Origin: Eonycteris spelaea
Taxonomy: Eukaryota; Chordata; Mammalia; Chiroptera; Pteropodidae
DNA: 64,000 nucleotides
Direction of reading: 5' to 3'
Assembly: GCA_003508835.1 (NCBI GenBank)
Contig: PUFA01000070.1
Coordinates: 3,844,001-3,908,000, forward strand
Shown here one piece after another: positions 49,681 to 60,989 of this stretch (its first letter is position 1; every line of letters starts with the position of its first letter). The position numbers were made by a program, and so were the translations under genes. Below the pieces are notes generated by a model. That model was given only the letters and a program-made list of their open reading frames with translations, was not told the origin of the DNA and did no database searches.

Positions 49681-52346
49681 AAAAAAATTTTTATTTTGTT
49701 ATTAGTTTCAAGTATACAGTACATTGCTTAGACATTTATATAGTTTATAAAACGATCCCACTAATCGCTCTTTCTCTCCTCTGGCTCTCCACCTAGCCAT
49801 TACATTAATGCTACCTGCATTCTCTACGCTGTGCTCCCCATCCCCACCTGTCAACTACAAATGTGTACTTCTTTAACCCTTCACCCTATTCTCCCAGCCT
49901 CCCAATCCCCATCCCCTCTGACTCTCTCGAGATTGTCCTCTATAGTTGTTTTTGATTCGTGTATTCTTTTTGTTCCTTAGATTCCACATATAAGTGAAAT
50001 CATATGGTACTTATCTTTTTCTGTCTGACTTACTTCATCCAGCATAGTAACTTCTAGGTCCATCCATGTCATTGCAAATGGTAGGGTTTCATTTTTTTTA
50101 GTGGCTGAGTAATATTCCATTGTATATACGAACCATAACTTCTTTATCCAATCATCTGTTGACAGGCATTTAGGTTGTTCCATATCTTGGCTATTGTAAA
50201 TTCTGTTGCCATGAATACCGGGATGCACAGATCTTTACAAATTAGGGTTTTGGTTTTCCTTGGATAAATATCCAGTGGTGCAAGTGCTGGGTCAAAACAT
50301 ATATCCATTTTAATTTTTTGAGAAATCTCCAGATTGTTTTCCATAGTGGCTGCACCAATTTGTATTCCCCCCAACAGTGTATGAGAGTTCCCTTTTCTCT
50401 GCAACACTTGTTGTTCTTAGGATTTATTGATGATAGCCATTCTGACAAATGTGAGGAGATATCTCATTGTGTTTTTAATTTGCATTTCTCTGATGATTAG
50501 TGACCTTGAGCATCCTTTTATATGTCTATTGGCCATCTGTATTTTGGAGAAATATCTGTTCAGGTCTTCTGCCTATCTTGAGTTGTATGATTCTTTATAT
50601 ATTTTGGATATTAACCTCTTATCAGATGTATCATAAGCAAATATCTTCTCCCATTCAGTGGGCTGTCTTTTTGTTTTGTTGATGGTTTCCTTTGCTGTAC
50701 AAAAGCTTTTAGTTTGATATAGTTCATTTGTTTATCTTTTCTTTCCCTTGCCCGAGAAGATATATCCAAAAAGAAATTACTGTTAGCAATATCAGAGAGT
50801 TTACTGCCTATGTTTTCTTCTAGAAGTTTTATGGTTTCCAGTCTTACATTTAAGTCTTTAATCCATTTTTGAGTCTATTCTTGTATACAATATAAAAAGG
50901 TGGTCCGATTTCTTTCTTTCTTTTTGCATGTATCTGTCCAATTTTTGCAGCACCAGTTATTAAAGAGACTGTCTTTATCTCATTGCATATTCTTGCCTCT
51001 TTTGTCATGTATTAAGTGAGGATTTATGTCTGGGCTCTCTATTTTGTTTCATTGATAACTGTATCTATTTTTATGCCAGTACCATGCTGTTCTGATTACT
51101 GTAGACTTACAGTATAGTTTAATATCAGGTAGTGTGATACCTCCAACTTTGTTCTTCTTTCTCAAGATTGCCATGGCTATTCGGGGTCTTTTATGGCTCC
51201 ATATAAATTTTAGAATTACTTGTTCTAGCTCTCTGAAAAATGTCATTGGTATTTTCATAGGGATTGCACTGAATCTATAGATTGCTTCGGGTACTATGGC
51301 TATTTCAATGATGTTGTTCTTCCTACCCATGAGCATGGTATATGCCTCCATTTATTTGTATCTTCTTCAATTTCTTTTTTTAATGACATAATTTTCTGAG
51401 AACAAGTCTTTTACTGCCTTGGTTGATTTGATTCCCAGGTATTTTATTGTTTTCAATGCAACTGTAAATGAGGTTATTTTCTTAATTTCTCTTTTTGAAA
51501 ATTCATCATTGGTGTAAAAAAATGCCACCGACTTCTAAATATTAATTTTGTAGCCTGCTACTTTACTGAATTCATCGATCAGTTCTAGCAGTTTTTTTGG
51601 TGGAATCTTCATGGTTGTCTCTATATAGTATCATGTCATAGGCAAATAATGAAAGTTTTACTTCTTCCTTTCCAGTTCGAATATCTTTCATTTATTTCTT
51701 GTCTGATTGCTGTGGCTAAGACTTCCAAATATAATGTTGAAGAGGAGTGGTGAAAGTAGGCATCCTTGTCTTGTTCCCGATCTTTCGGAAAATGCTTTTA
51801 GCCTTTCCCCATTGAGTATGATGTTAGCTATATGTTTGCCATATATGGCGCCAATTATGTGAGTAATGTTCCCTCTATTCCCACTTTTGCTGAGAATTTT
51901 TATCACAAATGGATGCTGTATTTTGTTGAACACTTTTCCTGCATTTACTGATATGATCATATGGTTTTTATCTTTCAATTTGTTAATGTGGTGTATCACT
52001 TTAATTGATTTGTGGATATTGTACCAACCTTGCATACCAGGAATAAATCCAACTTGATCATGGTGTATGATATTTTTAATGTATTGCTGAATTCAGTTTG
52101 CTAATATTTTGTTGAGTATTTCTGCATCAATGTTCGTAAGAGATATCAGCCTGTAGTTTTCTTTTTTTGCAATGTCTTTGTCTGGTTTTGGTGCCAAAGT
52201 AATGGTGGCATCATAAAAGGAGTTAGGGTGCCTTTTTTAAAAAAATTTTTTTGGAATAGTTGGGAAGAATAGGTGTAAATTCTTCTTTGAATGTTTGGTA
52301 AAATTCGTCTATGAAGCCATCGGGTCCAGGACTTTTGTTTTTTGGG
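49681..52346 (-). mobile_element. 5'-truncated L1 with perfect 14-bp target-site duplication
   Basis: The element lies between identical copies of ATCAATGTGCATTT (49,667-49,680 and 52,347-52,360). Minus-strand reading gives the second half of ORF2 (reverse-transcriptase region at about 51,690-52,060 with [13 protein letters not shown] and [14 protein letters not shown]) and then a 3' UTR ending in a short A-rich tail next to the left duplication. The RT catalytic FADD box reads FAYD (about 51,631-51,650), the first Asp of the box at DAEKAFD is Asn, and stops and frameshifts break the ORF, so it is dead. It is co-oriented with SRGAP1. The intact duplication suggests a fairly recent insertion compared with the other L1 pieces here. 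Confidence 0.96.
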
Positions 52347-52360
52347 ATCAATGTGCATTT
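52347..52360. repeat. Right target-site duplication of the L1
   Basis: ATCAATGTGCATTT, identical to 49,667-49,680, directly after the 5'-truncation point of the element. Confidence 0.95.
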
Positions 52361-52589
52361 TTAATTGTATTTATGGTGATCCCACATGTCGGTGAAAGCA
52401 TCTCACTATTTCATTTGTCTTTAGTGTATTTAAGCCTTAACTGAAATACATTTGTTTTAATATTTATTTCCTTTATTTTTCCTTATATTATGTTCAGAGA
52501 TTTATATATATTTTTAAATTAGGCATGCCACCTATCAATTTACTTCATATACTAACAGGAGAATTACAAAATATTTGTCTCAAAAAGGT

Positions 52590-52840
52590 GGAGTGTGCTT
52601 CATCAATAGACAATTACTGTATAATTCCTTTTATATAAGGTAGTCACACTCATAGAAGCAGAAAGTAGAATGATGGTAGCCAAAGGCTATGGGGAGGAAC
52701 AAAAGGGGAGTTGTTCTTCAATGGGTATACACTTTTGGTTTTACAAGATGAAAAAGTTCTGGATATCTGTTTCACAATGTGAATATGCTTTACTGAACTT
52801 TACAGTTAAAAATGGTTACACACACACACATGAGGTGGGG
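52590..52840 (+). mobile_element. Old L1 3' end
   Basis: CACTCATAGAAGCAGAAAGT, AGAATGATGGTAGCCAAAGG, TTTTACAAGATGAAAAAGTT and TTTACAGTTAAAAATGGTTA match the common L1M 3' UTR. Confidence 0.68.
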
Positions 52841-52959
52841 TATTGTGTGAGCTAGGATAGATGGAGAACCACTGTGCTGGTCTGCTCCAAAGCTCTTCTT
52901 TCACTCACCTGGAACATAACCCTCGTAAAACTGTACAGTGGTAACCGATTTCTACATCC

Positions 52960-53090
52960 ATTTCCCTCACTGGATTGTTAGCACCTTCAGGCAGCAGCTG
53001 GCTATTGAATTAACTTTGCATTCATAAAGCCTAGCATAGGACCTGGCATACAGTAAATGCTCAATCAAGATTTGCTAAAGGAATACACCA
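52960..53090 (+). repeat. L2 3' tail
   Basis: TGTTAGCACCTTCAGGCAGC, then CCTAGCATAGGACCTGGCAT and ACAGTAAATGCTCAATCAAG resemble the L2 end. Confidence 0.55.
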
Positions 53091-54706
53091 AGACATGATG
53101 ATCGCATATGGATACTGTAGTTTTTTTTAAAAAACCTCCATCAGGGATTCCATTGATTTGTTAAATAAAATAATTTGCATTTTTTTTTTTGTATGAACAC
53201 CATGATGGCAGGCTTAGTTGTCCTCATGGGAAAATCTGAAGATGAGATATGGAAAGATAAATAATGAACACAGCTGGAAGCCATTTTGTGAGGATGACAT
53301 CACTTTTCAAGTGATTACTTTCATATGTGGCTTCCAGTTGATGCTAAGCATATGGATTTGTTTCTTATAACAAGTGTTTGCCCCAGAGAAAATGTACAGA
53401 GCTGTGTTTATCTGTTGAGTTTTTTGTTTTTATGATTTACAATGAAAGGATTTCCTGGTTCTAGAAGCAAAAGGGTTAAATAGATTTTATATTATGTCTT
53501 CCCACCCCAAGCTCCTAATTCCCTATCTTCTAACCTAAATCCTATTTCACCTATTTCTTATAAACAGTGATATTATGGATTTCTCAAATCATTATTCAGC
53601 TATAGTCAAATATCACTGGTTTTAAATAGGCCTCAAAGGGCCTTGTATTATAGCACTTCAAACAGAGAAAACCAGAAAGGTCAAAAGTCTTTTTGATTTT
53701 TTGCAGAAAAATTGTTGTGTACTTAAAATTGGTTTAATTGTTAAAAAACACATTAAACTCCTCCCATAACCTAGTTTGTTATCCAAATTTTTTTTTGAGT
53801 TAGGACACTGAAAGTGGCTTATAAATTTGTCATTTCAATACAGGTTTCCTTGGGAGCTTTTTTATGCATCTTTAACACTTTCCCATGTTTGTTTTGTTTA
53901 TTTCTCATTCCCTTCCTTTTTTGATCTATTTAGTTTTTAAGCTTAAGTGATAGCTAGAAGATGCTTTAGATCACTCAAATGGCAAACCTTGAATCTAGTC
54001 ACCTCCTTTGTAACTGGCTATACACACAATTTTCTGACGGCTTATGCTGCAAAAAGAACTAGAGGATAAAAATGGTGGAACTATGGGAAAATCCATGAAT
54101 ATTGTCTTACAGGTACTTTTACTCTGTCAATTCTAATTGTTAGGAAAAACTACAAAGCCCTTCTCTGCAGTCATTGTTGAGAAGTGAAGATGAGCATGCA
54201 TTCAGGAGTGACATAGGATCCAGACTTGCTGTTCTTCAAACACCTAACCATTGTTTCTCATATCATTTATTGACTAATCTATCATTTCTTGAGGTGAAAG
54301 TATCATCTTTATCATATACTAAAATTTTTGTTTCTGGGCTCTGCATTCTGTTCCATCTGTCTATTTTACTATCTTTAGCATGCGTTTAGGATCTGGTAGG
54401 GCTAGTGCTTCCTCATTATTCATCTCTGCAAAATTTTCCTGATTATTAAACAATGATATACTTGAACGCCCTGAGTCCTACATTTCTGCCATGTCTCTGT
54501 TTAAATCAATATAAAACCTAATGTACGTGGGCCCTTCCATTAATAGATGGTTCTTCGAAAGAGACTCAAAGTCAGGTCTTACATTAAAGAATGAGCTAAT
54601 TTCCTTTCTGTTTTCATTAGTTTGTTCTATACAAAAAGTCCTCCATACCTCCCTCATCATCTCATAGGTACTTAGCATGCACACTAGTCCATTAAAAGCA
54701 TCCTAC

Positions 54707-55046
54707 CTGAGCGATTGTCTCTGGGTCCAGTGGCTTGTGGTCATTGAAGCCTGTGTATTGCCCCGATGATGTGGACCTTCTAATAGGAGGGCTGTCAATT
54801 TTCTTGAGGGAGTCATGCCGGCTGATGTTGGTCAGACTGCCGTGGCCGGGCCGGCGCCTCCTCTCCGGACTGTCATTGTTGAGGCCACGGTTCTGCAGCA
54901 GGCCCCGGGGGTGACTGGCTAGGTTTGGGGACCCCAGATCAACTGAGGAGTTGGAAAGAGCATGTGGGGGATGGAGGGGGCAATGACCATCACTGGTCCG
55001 GCCAGGACGCCTTACTGGAGGGGGTGGCTCTCCTCTTTTTCTTTGT
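54707..55046 (-). CDS. SRGAP1: SRGAP1 proline/basic-rich C-terminal exon
   Basis: 340-bp exon with acceptor GTCTAG before 55046 and donor GTAGGA from 54706. It begins RQRKRGEPPPPVRRPGRTSD, continues through a Ser/Pro-rich segment (SNSSVDLGSPNLASHPRGLL) and SPERRRRPGHGSLTNISRHD, and ends PETIAQ at a codon boundary. Low-complexity, strongly basic, PPPP- and RR-containing sequence typical of the disordered srGAP tail. It contains IRRSTSSGQY, an RRxS-type basophilic kinase motif, echoed in the next exon. Confidence 0.97.
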
Positions 55047-55191
55047 CTAGACATACACAGAGAGAAAGTGGGAGAGAGAACAGGATAGCTTATCACACTG
55101 GGTAATAGTGCAGGGCTGTGGGTACCCGTGACTACTCACAGCCCCCTGGAGAAGTGAAGGTTCAGGAGTCCGATGACTAGGCCCCACCTAC

Positions 55192-55326
55192 CTGGACAAA
55201 TAGCCATCAGAATGGCGGTCTGTTGGGGAGTTCATGTCCTTGGACGAAGACTTGTCTTCAGTGACTGGTCCACTGCTGGCCTCACTGTCGGCTTTTTGGC
55301 TCAGAGTGTCTGAAAATGTATCATCC
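55192..55326 (-). CDS. SRGAP1: SRGAP1 coding exon after the SH3 domain
   Basis: 135-bp exon with acceptor TTTCAG before 55326 and donor GTAGGT from 55191. It encodes DDTFSDTLSQKADSEASSGP, then a Ser/Asp/Lys-rich stretch to DRHSDGYLS, ending in a split Arg codon. It is probably disordered and acidic, and carries several Ser residues suitable for phosphorylation. Only 145 bp of intron separate it from the next exon. Confidence 0.96.
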
Positions 55327-56421
55327 CTGAAATAATGAGAACCAAGAGTCAGAGTCTTTTGCGAGATGAATGGGATACAAAATAATAAGTGATGGCATTT
55401 ATGTATGAAAATCTCTTCACATAACTTTGTCCATTATAAAAATAATACAACTTCACTGCAGATAAATTGGAAAATTCAGATATACAAAAAAGAGTGAAAA
55501 AACGATCACCTATACTATAACATTTAGAGACAACTACTGTTAGAATTTTAAAAAATATCCTTATACATTTTTTTTTTCCTATGCCTGGGATACATATCTA
55601 GGCTTATGTGCATATGTATATATATAATTATATACATATATACAGTATTTATACTATACTTAGGTTTATGTACTTTAGATATGTATGACTGCATGTCTAT
55701 ATACACACACATAATATTTCTTGGATTATGAGATACACATTTTAACATTTCTAAAAATTAGGCTGAATCATTTAATCACTGCACCCATTTTATATGGTAC
55801 AGTTCTCTTTTCCTTGAAAAAATGCTTTTAAATTGGTGCTGCATTGTGAAATACTATATTCACAAAACAGGGATTATGCTGTATATATCATTTTATAACC
55901 TGTTTCTTCCACTTAATACATTTTGAATAACTTCCAATCTCTTTAAATATTTTTGAAGTCAGAGCTTTCTCATCAGCAAAATTAAAAAAGAAAAGAAAAA
56001 GAAGCCTGGAGATGATACTTTTTAGACTTTAGGGCAGTATCTTCCGTTTTGGGAATCTGGAACTGAAGTGGTCGACAGACATCAAAAGAAGAGCACTGCT
56101 GTTCTTGGAATTGGCAGTGTCACTTCAGCTATTAAAGCTATTCTCTGCACCGGTTCAAGAATCCAAAAGCTTCAAAAGGTGTCCCTCATTCGTCCTTGCT
56201 CCCAACCTCCTGGAAGCGTCTGGGAAATGAAAACCTGCTGGTGCTGAGGTTCTGACAGCAAGCAAGACCCACTAGCAAGGTGAAGAACTGTGGCCAGCTC
56301 ACGGGTTTTAACTCTGTAATCCCTCTTGCTCTTTTCTCATAAGACCAAGATCAGTTTAAGAACAATGGCTGGAGTCTCCTCTTGTGGGAGCGCCCTGGTG
56401 ATTGACGCTGGGACTACTCAC
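55327..56421 (-). other. SRGAP1: SRGAP1 intron between the SH3 exon and the next exon
   Basis: 1,095-bp intron with an AT-rich old L1-like segment (about 55,440-55,960). The part 55,980-56,400 shows nothing assignable. Confidence 0.88.
55440..55960. repeat. Old L1-like AT-rich segment
   Basis: ATTGGAAAATTCAGATATAC, GAGACAACTACTGTTAGAAT and TATAACCTGTTTCTTCCACT resemble a known L1M 3' region. Strand not certain. Confidence 0.42.
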
Positions 56422-56602
56422 ATATCTTGCACCACTATGTACTGGTGAGGCACAAGCCCGTCAATCCCATTGTGTCTCCCTTCCCACCAGTCCTCGGATG
56501 CGCGGTGATAAAGCAGCAGGGAGGCTCCCTTCTTGAAGGACAGTTCTCTGGCAGATCGCCCAACATAGTCAAACTTGGCTATGGCTTCTATTGGCTCACA
56601 TT
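56422..56602 (-). CDS. SRGAP1: SRGAP1 SH3-domain exon
   Basis: 181-bp exon with acceptor TTTGTAG before 56602 and donor GTGAGT from 56421. It encodes a complete SH3 domain: [20 protein letters not shown] (ALYDY-equivalent AKFDY and RT loop), then [20 protein letters not shown] with the ligand-binding Trp pair DWWEG, and the C-terminal VPHQYI motif. In srGAP proteins this SH3 binds the proline-rich CC3 region of ROBO receptors, linking SLIT guidance signals to inactivation of Rho-family GTPases. Binding residues typical of a functional SH3 (Tyr of AKFDY, WW, Pro-His-Gln-Tyr) are all present. The exon ends in a split Met codon (AT|G). Confidence 0.98.
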
Positions 56603-57329
56603 CTACAAAGAACACATGAGAAAGCGGTGAGAGACAGGGTTGTTAGGAAGGCATAATGCACTATCTGAAAGGTCTAGATGAGGCCTTAGAAATAAAAGAG
56701 GTCATTTTAACATCCAGAAAGAACAAGGGAATAAACAAATCATCAAGGCAGGAGAAAGAGGCTGTTAAAAGGGATACAGAAAAACATTCTTTGGCTGTCA
56801 TCGGTTTTTCAGGCAAAGAAAAACTGAACATTAGAGCTTAATTTCCACAGCCTCTTAGAGATATAATGACAGTCTAATAAAAAATATTTTAAACTTTGCA
56901 AGATGATGTATAAGATATCTCCTTGTCTTGCAATATCCTCCACATAGTTCCAATATTAGTTTGACATTGATGGAGTTCCCTTGCAATGTGTTAATACATT
57001 TATAACATGGAAAAATCACTATCCTAGAACACTAAGCAATTTGTTTTACTTGCTTTTTTTTTTAAAATTCAAGTTTACAAAGATTGTCACATTAAATACT
57101 ATTAAATACTATTTAAATATATTTAATTTCCTCATCTACTTTTTTAGCATTATCAAAATTTCAAGCTACCATCAACAGTAAAGACAACTTTGTTTTCTCT
57201 AGTATCAGTAAAAATTCTAGATATTACTTATGAAACAAGCATAACTTAAGGCTGCCCTGTACCCAAATTCAAGGACCAGATTCAGAAATTATATTTTCTA
57301 TAGATCAAAAGATACCAAAGGGAATTATG

Positions 57330-57800
57330 GTGAGTGAAAAATCCCAATCTCAAAAGGGCACATACTGTATGGTTCCACATATATGGTATGCTTGAAATGA
57401 TGTAATGATCGAGATGGAGAACAGATTTAATGATTGCCAGAGGCTGGCGTGGGTGACAGAAGGAAATGGCTATGGCTCTAACAGGGCAGCAAAAGGCATT
57501 CTTGTTATGAAACTGTTATCTTGACTATGGTTGTAGACACACAGATCTACACATGTGATAAAACTGTACAGAACTAAGTGAACACACACACAAATGAGTG
57601 TATGTAAAAACTGGTGAAATTTAATGTGGTGGATGCATTCGATTCAATACTGATTTCCTGGCTGTGATATTACCGTATAGTACATATAAGCTATTACCAT
57701 TGGGGGAACTGGGAGAAGGGGATGTAGGATCTTCCTGTATTATTTCTCATAATGGCATGCGCATCTACAATAATTTCAAAATAAAGTTAAAAAGAGACTG
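57330..57800 (+). mobile_element. L1 3' UTR
   Basis: TACTGTATGGTTCCACATAT, GAACAGATTTAATGATTGCC, AGAGGCTGG and ACTGGTGAAATTTAATGTGG, then CAATAATTTCAAAATAAAGT, are in typical order for an old L1 end. Opposite strand to SRGAP1. Confidence 0.7.
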
Positions 57801-60800
57801 AACTCTGAGCCTAGGATTGGAATTTCAGCTCTAATGTAATATTGATGGCAAATAAGAAGACAAAACCACTACAAAAGGTGCTTTCTGTGATTCAGCTTAT
57901 CGCAAAATGCTCTTTAATTTGGGGCCTTATGATCTTCCTTCTCCTCTCCTGCCATTGCCTCATCTTCATCCCTGCTCTCAACCATAGGTGAATAAATTTG
58001 TAATCAATAATAAACAAAACTAAAAGAACCAATACTAGTGCTATATGCTTAGAAAAACATATCTGTGCAATAAGCAATACCTCAGTTGCTAAAAACTGAG
58101 CATATATTAGTTTCCAAATAGTCTGGAATATATAGATTAAAAACCCACCTATCTGTTAAGTATCTTCTCAGGAAATTTCTGTTTCCCTTGCTTGCAAACC
58201 TTCTCACTTAAAAGAGTTATTTTTTTCCCAAAATTTATTGCCATATCTTTTGTATCTGTTGTACTTATATGGAATAACTGTATAAGAAATTCTGGGATAG
58301 CCAGCTAAGCTTCTTTCTCACTTGATAAATTCAGGTATTCTCTGGGACATATAAGGCAGAAGCATAAAAATCAACAAACATTGAAAGAACTTAGGGTTTG
58401 CATTCTGAAAACCTGGGTGAATGTCAACTATACATTTAAAATAAAGACAAAAACATGCCCCATCTTTTTGCTAGTGGATAATGTCAAAGGTGAATAATGT
58501 TTCATATTGCAAAACTACAACACTATAATCTGCATGTTAAAATATATGCAGCAAATTAGGTGTAAAAATAATTTTAAAACACCAGTTTAATCCTTTAACA
58601 ATTGACTAATTTTTAGATAATATGTTAACACTCTAGTATTCCCTCCTAAAATTACATTTTCTTTATTAAAATAATATAAATAGCAGCTTTATTAAATATC
58701 TATAAGTTCACTTCATAGAGGAGGAATATAACTTTATGTTCAGAGAGACTGACTTTTTAGTTTGTTCTGAACTTGCAGATAGGGAATAAATCCTGGCTGA
58801 CCTGAGATGACAGATACCAAATTTTTTACCCCAGGTGTCCCTGGGGGACAGAAATAAATATGTCAACGATATAGGGGACACAATATCCAAGGAAGAATAA
58901 AACACACCAATGTATTAAAAAGAACTTCATGACATGTGATTAACAAACCCCTATGTAAACATGCCAATGGGTTAAAATGTTTGTTGGAAAAAAAAGGAAA
59001 GATGCCAGTCCATAACACGGTGTACAATCCATGTACTTGTCAAAGGAAGAGAGAAACTTTAATGTTCTTCAATGCCATTTAGTCACATACTGTCAGTGCT
59101 GGCCAAGGGCAATTTAAGACTATTTAATATACACATTTCATCATCATTTATGATCATGACCTCTATGCTCATTATCTTTCTTATTTTTTGAAACAACTAG
59201 CAACAGGATTAACAGTCTCTGCTATTTAATTCAAATGTGGAATGATTTTGAAAGACTGACCAGATGAATCAGAAATACATTTCATTGGTAACCCTACTAC
59301 ATCAACTAGTAATTCTGAGCAATTTCATTATTTTGACTCTTTCTGCTCCCATGAGAGTCATTTCACAGTCAAGTGTCTATCAATATGCTATTTATACACA
59401 TCTTAGCCCAGTCACTGCAGAGCGAATCAATCTTAGGGCATGGCGAGGCACCATACCCCCTTTTTTCATAGAAAGTCACACTGTCCTTTAAAGTTAGGCA
59501 GAGACTTGGTAGAATGCTGCTATTAATAACAATAATAATAAGAGTGTAACATAATCGTTTCTTTATTTTTGCATGGCTATTAAAATTTCGTGCAAAGGGA
59601 AAGAAAATTCAGTAGAGCTAATTTTCTGACTGCCTGGTGTAATGGAATCTTTTATTTCCATTTCTTGTAATGTTATACAAAATGCTAGTACATTGTACTT
59701 GTCCTTTGGGACCTTGCTGTCTCTTCTAGGTCTGTTACCCACTGCCCTTGCAGATGATGATTTTGTTCTGTGACAACCTCTCTTTTAGAAACAGCTATTC
59801 TCTCTAGTGATACCATGACAAGAAAAATAAAATAAATACCCGAGCAATCAAAAAGATAATTAATACTCTAGTTAATTTAGTTACAGACTTTAGGGCTAGC
59901 TGTGAGCAAGGGTATCTGTCCTTTGTAAGCAATGCTTTTCTTTCCATCGAATCAGGTAAACATGATCAAAATGTTATCTAAAGCACTGAGCCCTCAGCAA
60001 AGCTTCTCTTTTATACTTAACAGGTAAGAACAACTGACAGATGGCACAGTGGTGAGACTGATGTTTGGGAAGAGAGATGGCTGGGGCTCTCTCTTGGCTT
60101 TTCTTGCCACTGGGGAAAAGCAAGAAACACTCAGAGAAGTCATCAGTGAAAAGGGAATCAATCATATATAGAGAAACAAAGAAACTCAAGACAAAAGAAT
60201 GAATGGTGGCAGATGGGGCTCAGAGTCTTTCAAAAGCAACATCCCCACTCTCACTTGAAAAAATATCTTCCAACAAGTTCTGAAAATATCTTCCAACAAT
60301 TTACTTTTAAAAATACAAACTTTCTTTTGGTAGCAGAGGGCAGACACACTAGATACCCAGATTAGCCTCCTACTGAAATCATCTAAAAATGCTGGATTAA
60401 AAAAAAAAAAAATCTTCGTAATGGCATTAATGAGCTATCATAACAGTAAGGAATACTAAAGACCAAAAACTCCATGAAAGTGGGAACCTAGTGAGGTAAA
60501 CAGAACACTAGGAAATGTGAGTCAGAGTTTGCCTTGAGGGCATTTTCCTTGCCTGGATAACTTAAGCTTTCATTTTACACAAAAAATTAAGTCCAGGGAC
60601 TGTCTCAGTATGGAGAACCTAAGCTTCTCCGCCTCGGCCCCAAGGATCACACTCTCAGTGTCACAGTGAAATTCTAGTTCAAGAAATCTCCCTCCTTTCT
60701 AGCTCTCCATACTCCTTCATAGATGGTAACCCTCCATCCCACCTTCCCAACCCTGGATTTAAGGACATAATCTATCTCAAACCTCGGAACAAATCACGTC

Positions 60801-60989
60801 TGAGAATCCCAACTACATTCCAGTCCTCAGGCAGGTTTGCAGTTTCAGTTCACACTGCCTGGGTGGCCTGGAAAAACCTCAAGCTAAACTTTCAATGTGG
60901 TCCCAAGCTGGTTGCGCCCAGGCAGAAGTAAATGCAAACTCTTTCTGGAGGAACTCACCTTTAACTGATTCTAAAGTTCTCCCTAGTTC

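Larger units (their letters stand above)
48755..54706 (-). other. SRGAP1: SRGAP1 last intron
   Basis: 5,952-bp intron. It contains the TSD-flanked L1 at 49,681-52,346 (same strand as SRGAP1), an L1 3' end on the opposite strand (52,590-52,840) and an L2 tail (52,960-53,090). The interval 53,100-54,700 is AT-rich and I see nothing in it. Confidence 0.9.
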
